The notes below the pieces were generated by a model. That model had not been told where the DNA came from and did no database searches. It was given only the letters and a program-made list of their open reading frames with translations. 7,834 nucleotides of DNA from Acidobacteriota bacterium. Lineage in GTDB: Bacteria; Acidobacteriota; Terriglobia; UBA7540. The stretch covers positions 13,125 through 20,958 of the forward strand of contig PMYF01000249.1 of NCBI GenBank assembly GCA_003171295.1, in the 5' to 3' direction. The first letter of the stretch is position 1. The number at the start of each line of letters is the position of its first letter. The translations under genes and the position numbers were made by a program. Below are positions 5,707-7,834 of this stretch, one piece after another.

Positions 5707-7518
5707 TTACGGCTCGGCATCGACAAACTGCAATTCGTGCAAGCGCTGGTAAATGCCGCCGTGATTGACTAAATCCTCGTGTGATCCGACTTCGCAAATG
5801 GCGCCGCGGTCGATGACCACGATGCGATCGGCGCGGCGCACGGTGGAGAGCCGGTGAGCGATGACGACCACCGTGCGGCCCGCCATCAGGTTGGCCAGAG
5901 CGCGCTGCACCAGCATCTCCGATTCCGAGTCGAGTTCAGACGTCGCCTCGTCCAGAATAAGAATGGGCGGGTTCTTCAGCAGGGCCCGGGCGATGGCAAT
6001 ACGCTGGCGCTGCCCGCCGGAGAGGCGCTGGCCGCGCTCGCCAATGACGGTCTGGTAACCCAGGGGCATCTCCAGGATGAATTCTTCCGCCAGCGCCACG
6101 CGCGCCGCCTCGCAAACCTGCGCCTCGCTCGGCCACCGGCTGCCGTAACTAATGTTGTTGTAGACGGTGTCGTTGAAGAGAATCGTCTCCTGCGTGACGA
6201 TGCCGATCTGGGCGCGCAGCGAGCTGAGTTTGATGTCGCGAATGTCGTGGCCATCGACGGTGATGCGGCCACGCGTGACGTCAAAAAACCGTGGAATCAG
6301 GTTGGCCAGGGTGGTCTTGCCGGCCCCACTCGAGCCCACGATGGCGACGACTTCACCTCGGCCAATATCCAGGTTGATGCCCCGCAGCAGGGGCACGCCG
6401 TCCTCATAATCAAAAGCCACGTGCTGGAAGGCAATTTTGTGCTCGAAGGGCGGTAGCGTCGGGGCATCCGGCTGGTCGGTCATCTCCGGCTTCGAGTCCA
6501 GGTAGAGGAAAACCTGCTCGGAGGCTCCCAGGGCCTGCTGATAGGCGTTATTGACTCCGGTCAGGCGCTTGACCGGCTCATAGGATTTAAGGAGCGCATA
6601 CAGGAAAGCCACGAAGCCGCCGGCGGTTTGCGCGTGGTGCAGAATCTCGTTGCGCTCGTAGAGCAGCAGGCCGGCAATGGTGATGGCTCCCAGCACTTCC
6701 ATGAGCGGCGAAGACGCAGCCTGTGCCCGCACCCAACGCAGGCTCGCTCCCAGCAAGCGGCGCGTGGCGGTCTTGAATTTGGCGATTTCAAACGCTTCCA
6801 TCGCAAAAGCTTTCACGATGCGGATGCCCGTGAAGGTCTCCTGCAGAACGTTATTGAGCTCCGCCATCTTGTCCTGGCTGCTGCGGCTGGAAACGCGGAT
6901 GTAGCGACCGATGTTGGCCGCGGGGAAGACCACGAGCGGAATCAGAACCATGGAGGCGAGCGCCAACTTCCAATCCACGTAAAAGATCACCCCCAGCAAA
7001 CCCACCAGCGTGAAGGATTGCTTCAGCATGTCCGCGGCAGTTTGCGCAACGGCATACTGAATACGGTCGATGTCATTGGTGATGGTGGACATCAGACGGC
7101 CGGTCGGGTTCCTGGAGAAAAAGGAGATCGATTGCTCGATGATTCGGGTATAGAGAAGATTGCGCAGGTCGCGCACCACGGAGTGTCCGATGAAATTGAT
7201 GAAGTAGGTGGCCAGGAATTCCGAAAGGGCTTTGGCGAACGCCACGCCGATGATCGCCACTGCCACCACCGTCCAGACGTTGTGAATCCGCAGGGGGAGA
7301 AAATCCTGCAAGTAGACGCTATGATTGAGATGGGGGATGCGAAAAAGCAGAATGTGCGCCGTATCGGCGGCGGGCGCCAGGACGCGATCGAAAATCGGCT
7401 TGATCAGAAGAGCGGTTACGGCCTCACAGGCTCCCACCACCGCCATCAAACCGACGGCAAGAAAGAAACGGAAGCTGTAAGGTCGCAGGAAACCAAGCAG
7501 GCGCTGAATCCGAGTCAT
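5707..7518 (-). CDS. msbA: MsbA-like ABC exporter (fused membrane and ATPase domains)
   Basis: A type IV ABC half-transporter that would act as a homodimer in the inner membrane. MsbA flips lipid A-core or other lipids, but close relatives export peptides or drugs, so the substrate is inferred. It has 603 residues. The membrane domain (about 1-335) has helices near 16-41, 82-106, 165-205 (two helices) and 275-312. The ATPase domain (about 360-600) is complete: Walker A GSSGAGKTT (395-403), Q-loop Q443, signature LSGGQ (499-503), Walker B ILILDE (519-524, catalytic E524), D-loop SELD (527-530) and H-loop H555. SFFSRNPTGRLMS (132-144) and ETFTGIRIVKAF (227-238) are typical of MsbA. ATG 7518 directly follows an in-frame TGA, so no longer protein is possible; the ribosome site is weak. 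A promoter candidate lies at 7570-7599. It ends 160 bases before yicC. Confidence 0.9.
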   Translation of the reverse strand: MTRIQRLLGFLRPYSFRFFLAVGLMAVVGACEAVTALLIKPIFDRVLAPAADTAHILLFRIPHLNHSVYLQDFLPLRIHNVWTVVAVAIIGVAFAKALSEFLATYFINFIGHSVVRDLRNLLYTRIIEQSISFFSRNPTGRLMSTITNDIDRIQYAVAQTAADMLKQSFTLVGLLGVIFYVDWKLALASMVLIPLVVFPAANIGRYIRVSSRSSQDKMAELNNVLQETFTGIRIVKAFAMEAFEIAKFKTATRRLLGASLRWVRAQAASSPLMEVLGAITIAGLLLYERNEILHHAQTAGGFVAFLYALLKSYEPVKRLTGVNNAYQQALGASEQVFLYLDSKPEMTDQPDAPTLPPFEHKIAFQHVAFDYEDGVPLLRGINLDIGRGEVVAIVGSSGAGKTTLANLIPRFFDVTRGRITVDGHDIRDIKLSSLRAQIGIVTQETILFNDTVYNNISYGSRWPSEAQVCEAARVALAEEFILEMPLGYQTVIGERGQRLSGGQRQRIAIARALLKNPPILILDEATSELDSESEMLVQRALANLMAGRTVVVIAHRLSTVRRADRIVVIDRGAICEVGSHEDLVNHGGIYQRLHELQFVDAEP

Positions 7519-7526
7519 TCAGTCTG

Positions 7527-7540
7527 CCGCCCCCAGGCGG
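7527..7540 (-). promoter_or_regulatory. Small GC hairpin just upstream of the msbA start
   Basis: CCGCC (7527-7531) and GGCGG (7536-7540) form a 5-base all-GC stem with a 4-base loop, ending 8 bases before the msbA ATG. It covers the only G-rich stretch that could act as a ribosome site, so it could hold msbA translation low. The effect is inferred; the pairing is visible. Confidence 0.4.
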
Positions 7541-7569
7541 AACTACCTCTAATGTGCTCAAAAATAAGT

Positions 7570-7599
7570 ATGTTAGTCGTCGGAGGGGGGGTTCGTCAA
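7570..7599 (-). promoter_or_regulatory. Candidate sigma-70 promoter for msbA
   Basis: On the minus strand TTGACG (7599-7594) is followed after 18 bases by TAACAT (7575-7570). The -35 matches the consensus at 5 of 6 positions and the -10 at 4 of 6. Transcription would begin near 7563, leaving a leader of about 45 bases before the msbA ATG. It is the best promoter-like pair I found upstream of msbA. Confidence 0.45.
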
Positions 7600-7681
7600 G
7601 GAAATAGCGATGGGGGAAGGACAGCAAAAACTTGCCCCTTCAAATAAGGCTTTTATTTACAGTGGCTTAAATGTTTTTTGG

Positions 7682-7720
7682 CCAGCCACTTGCCTGTTTA
7701 CCAAATTGTAAAATGGCTGG
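7682..7720. other. Two-tier hairpin after the ROK-like gene
   Basis: The outer stem is CCAGCCA (7682-7688) with TGGCTGG (7714-7720). The inner stem is TTTAC (7697-7701) with GTAAA (7708-7712) and a 6-base loop. On the minus strand it starts 3 bases after the stop codon of the upstream gene. An A-run rather than a T-run follows on that strand, so an intrinsic terminator is not shown. It may mark the 3' end of that transcript. Confidence 0.4.
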
Positions 7721-7723
7721 AGC

Positions 7724-7834
7724 TCAAGCGACTTCCAGTCCCAGTGCTGCGGCACCGTAAAGGGGCGAGTAATTCCCCAGGGCCGCCGTAACGATTTCTG
7801 TGGAATAGGTGATCGTGGGTGAAGCCCACTCCTC
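7724..7834 (-). CDS. C-terminal fragment, probable ROK-family sugar kinase
   Basis: Only the last 36 codons are in the window; the frame enters from the right edge and stops at TGA (7724-7726). The end TAALGNYSPLYGAAALGLE (16-34 of the fragment) resembles the C-terminus of ROK-family kinases and regulators, where a strand with an ALG turn is followed by GAAALA on the last helix. Such proteins phosphorylate glucose or N-acetyl sugars with ATP, or act as sugar-responsive repressors. The catalytic and zinc-binding parts lie outside the window, so kinase versus regulator cannot be settled. It points the same way as msbA and is separated from it by about 205 bases with a promoter candidate, so msbA need not depend on its transcript. 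Confidence 0.5.
   Translation of the reverse strand, partial: EEWASPTITYSTEIVTAALGNYSPLYGAAALGLEVA

Noticed and set aside
6628..7647. A 339-codon open frame on the plus strand opposite msbA.
   Set aside because: The minus strand encodes a complete ABC exporter here. The plus-strand product is rich in His, Arg and Gln and has no domain, as expected of a shadow frame.
1..7834. A new defence, mobile or secondary-metabolism system.
   Set aside because: All the larger genes fall into known housekeeping or transport families. I see no transposase, integrase, nuclease-helicase set, toxin-antitoxin pair or biosynthetic core enzyme.

Overview
The window is bacterial chromosome with a GC-rich core, and every gene I can support is on the minus strand. 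The order yicC-gmk-rpoZ-coaBC-family 4 uracil-DNA glycosylase, an MsbA-type exporter upstream and a 51-residue DUF3309 protein fit an Acidobacteriota genome best. That placement is inferred from gene content and protein style, not from a marker gene. I see no tRNA, rRNA, CRISPR array, transposase, phage gene or defence system.

Read in the direction of transcription (right to left): 7834-7724 is the last 36 codons of a gene that looks like a ROK-family sugar kinase. 7723-7519 is a gap holding a two-tier hairpin, a candidate sigma-70 promoter and a small hairpin just ahead of msbA. 7518-5707 is an MsbA-like ABC exporter. 5706-5547 is a gap with short TCAGC-type repeats in opposite orientations. 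5546-3781 is the compact block yicC, gmk, rpoZ, with a 4-base GTGA overlap and then a 6-base gap. 3703-2468 is coaBC. 2467-2387 carries one of two palindromic REP/dRS3-like repeats; the other forms the 3' end of coaBC. 2386-1526 is a family 4 uracil-DNA glycosylase, followed at once by a hairpin. 1525-1185 is non-coding. 1184-1029 is the DUF3309 protein. 1010 to the left edge is an AI-2E/PerM-type membrane protein that starts at TTG and is cut by the window edge.

The central block groups housekeeping functions: RNA processing (YicC), GMP phosphorylation (Gmk), an RNA polymerase subunit (omega), coenzyme A synthesis (CoaBC) and removal of uracil from DNA (UDG). Close spacing suggests they are largely co-transcribed. 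The exporter upstream probably has its own promoter.

I found no undescribed multi-gene system. The most interesting signals are small: the repeat pair that has rewritten the C-terminus of CoaBC and may form stable RNA hairpins between coaBC and udg, the tiny DUF3309 gene next to a TTG-started transporter, and the inverted TCAGC repeat clusters ahead of yicC.
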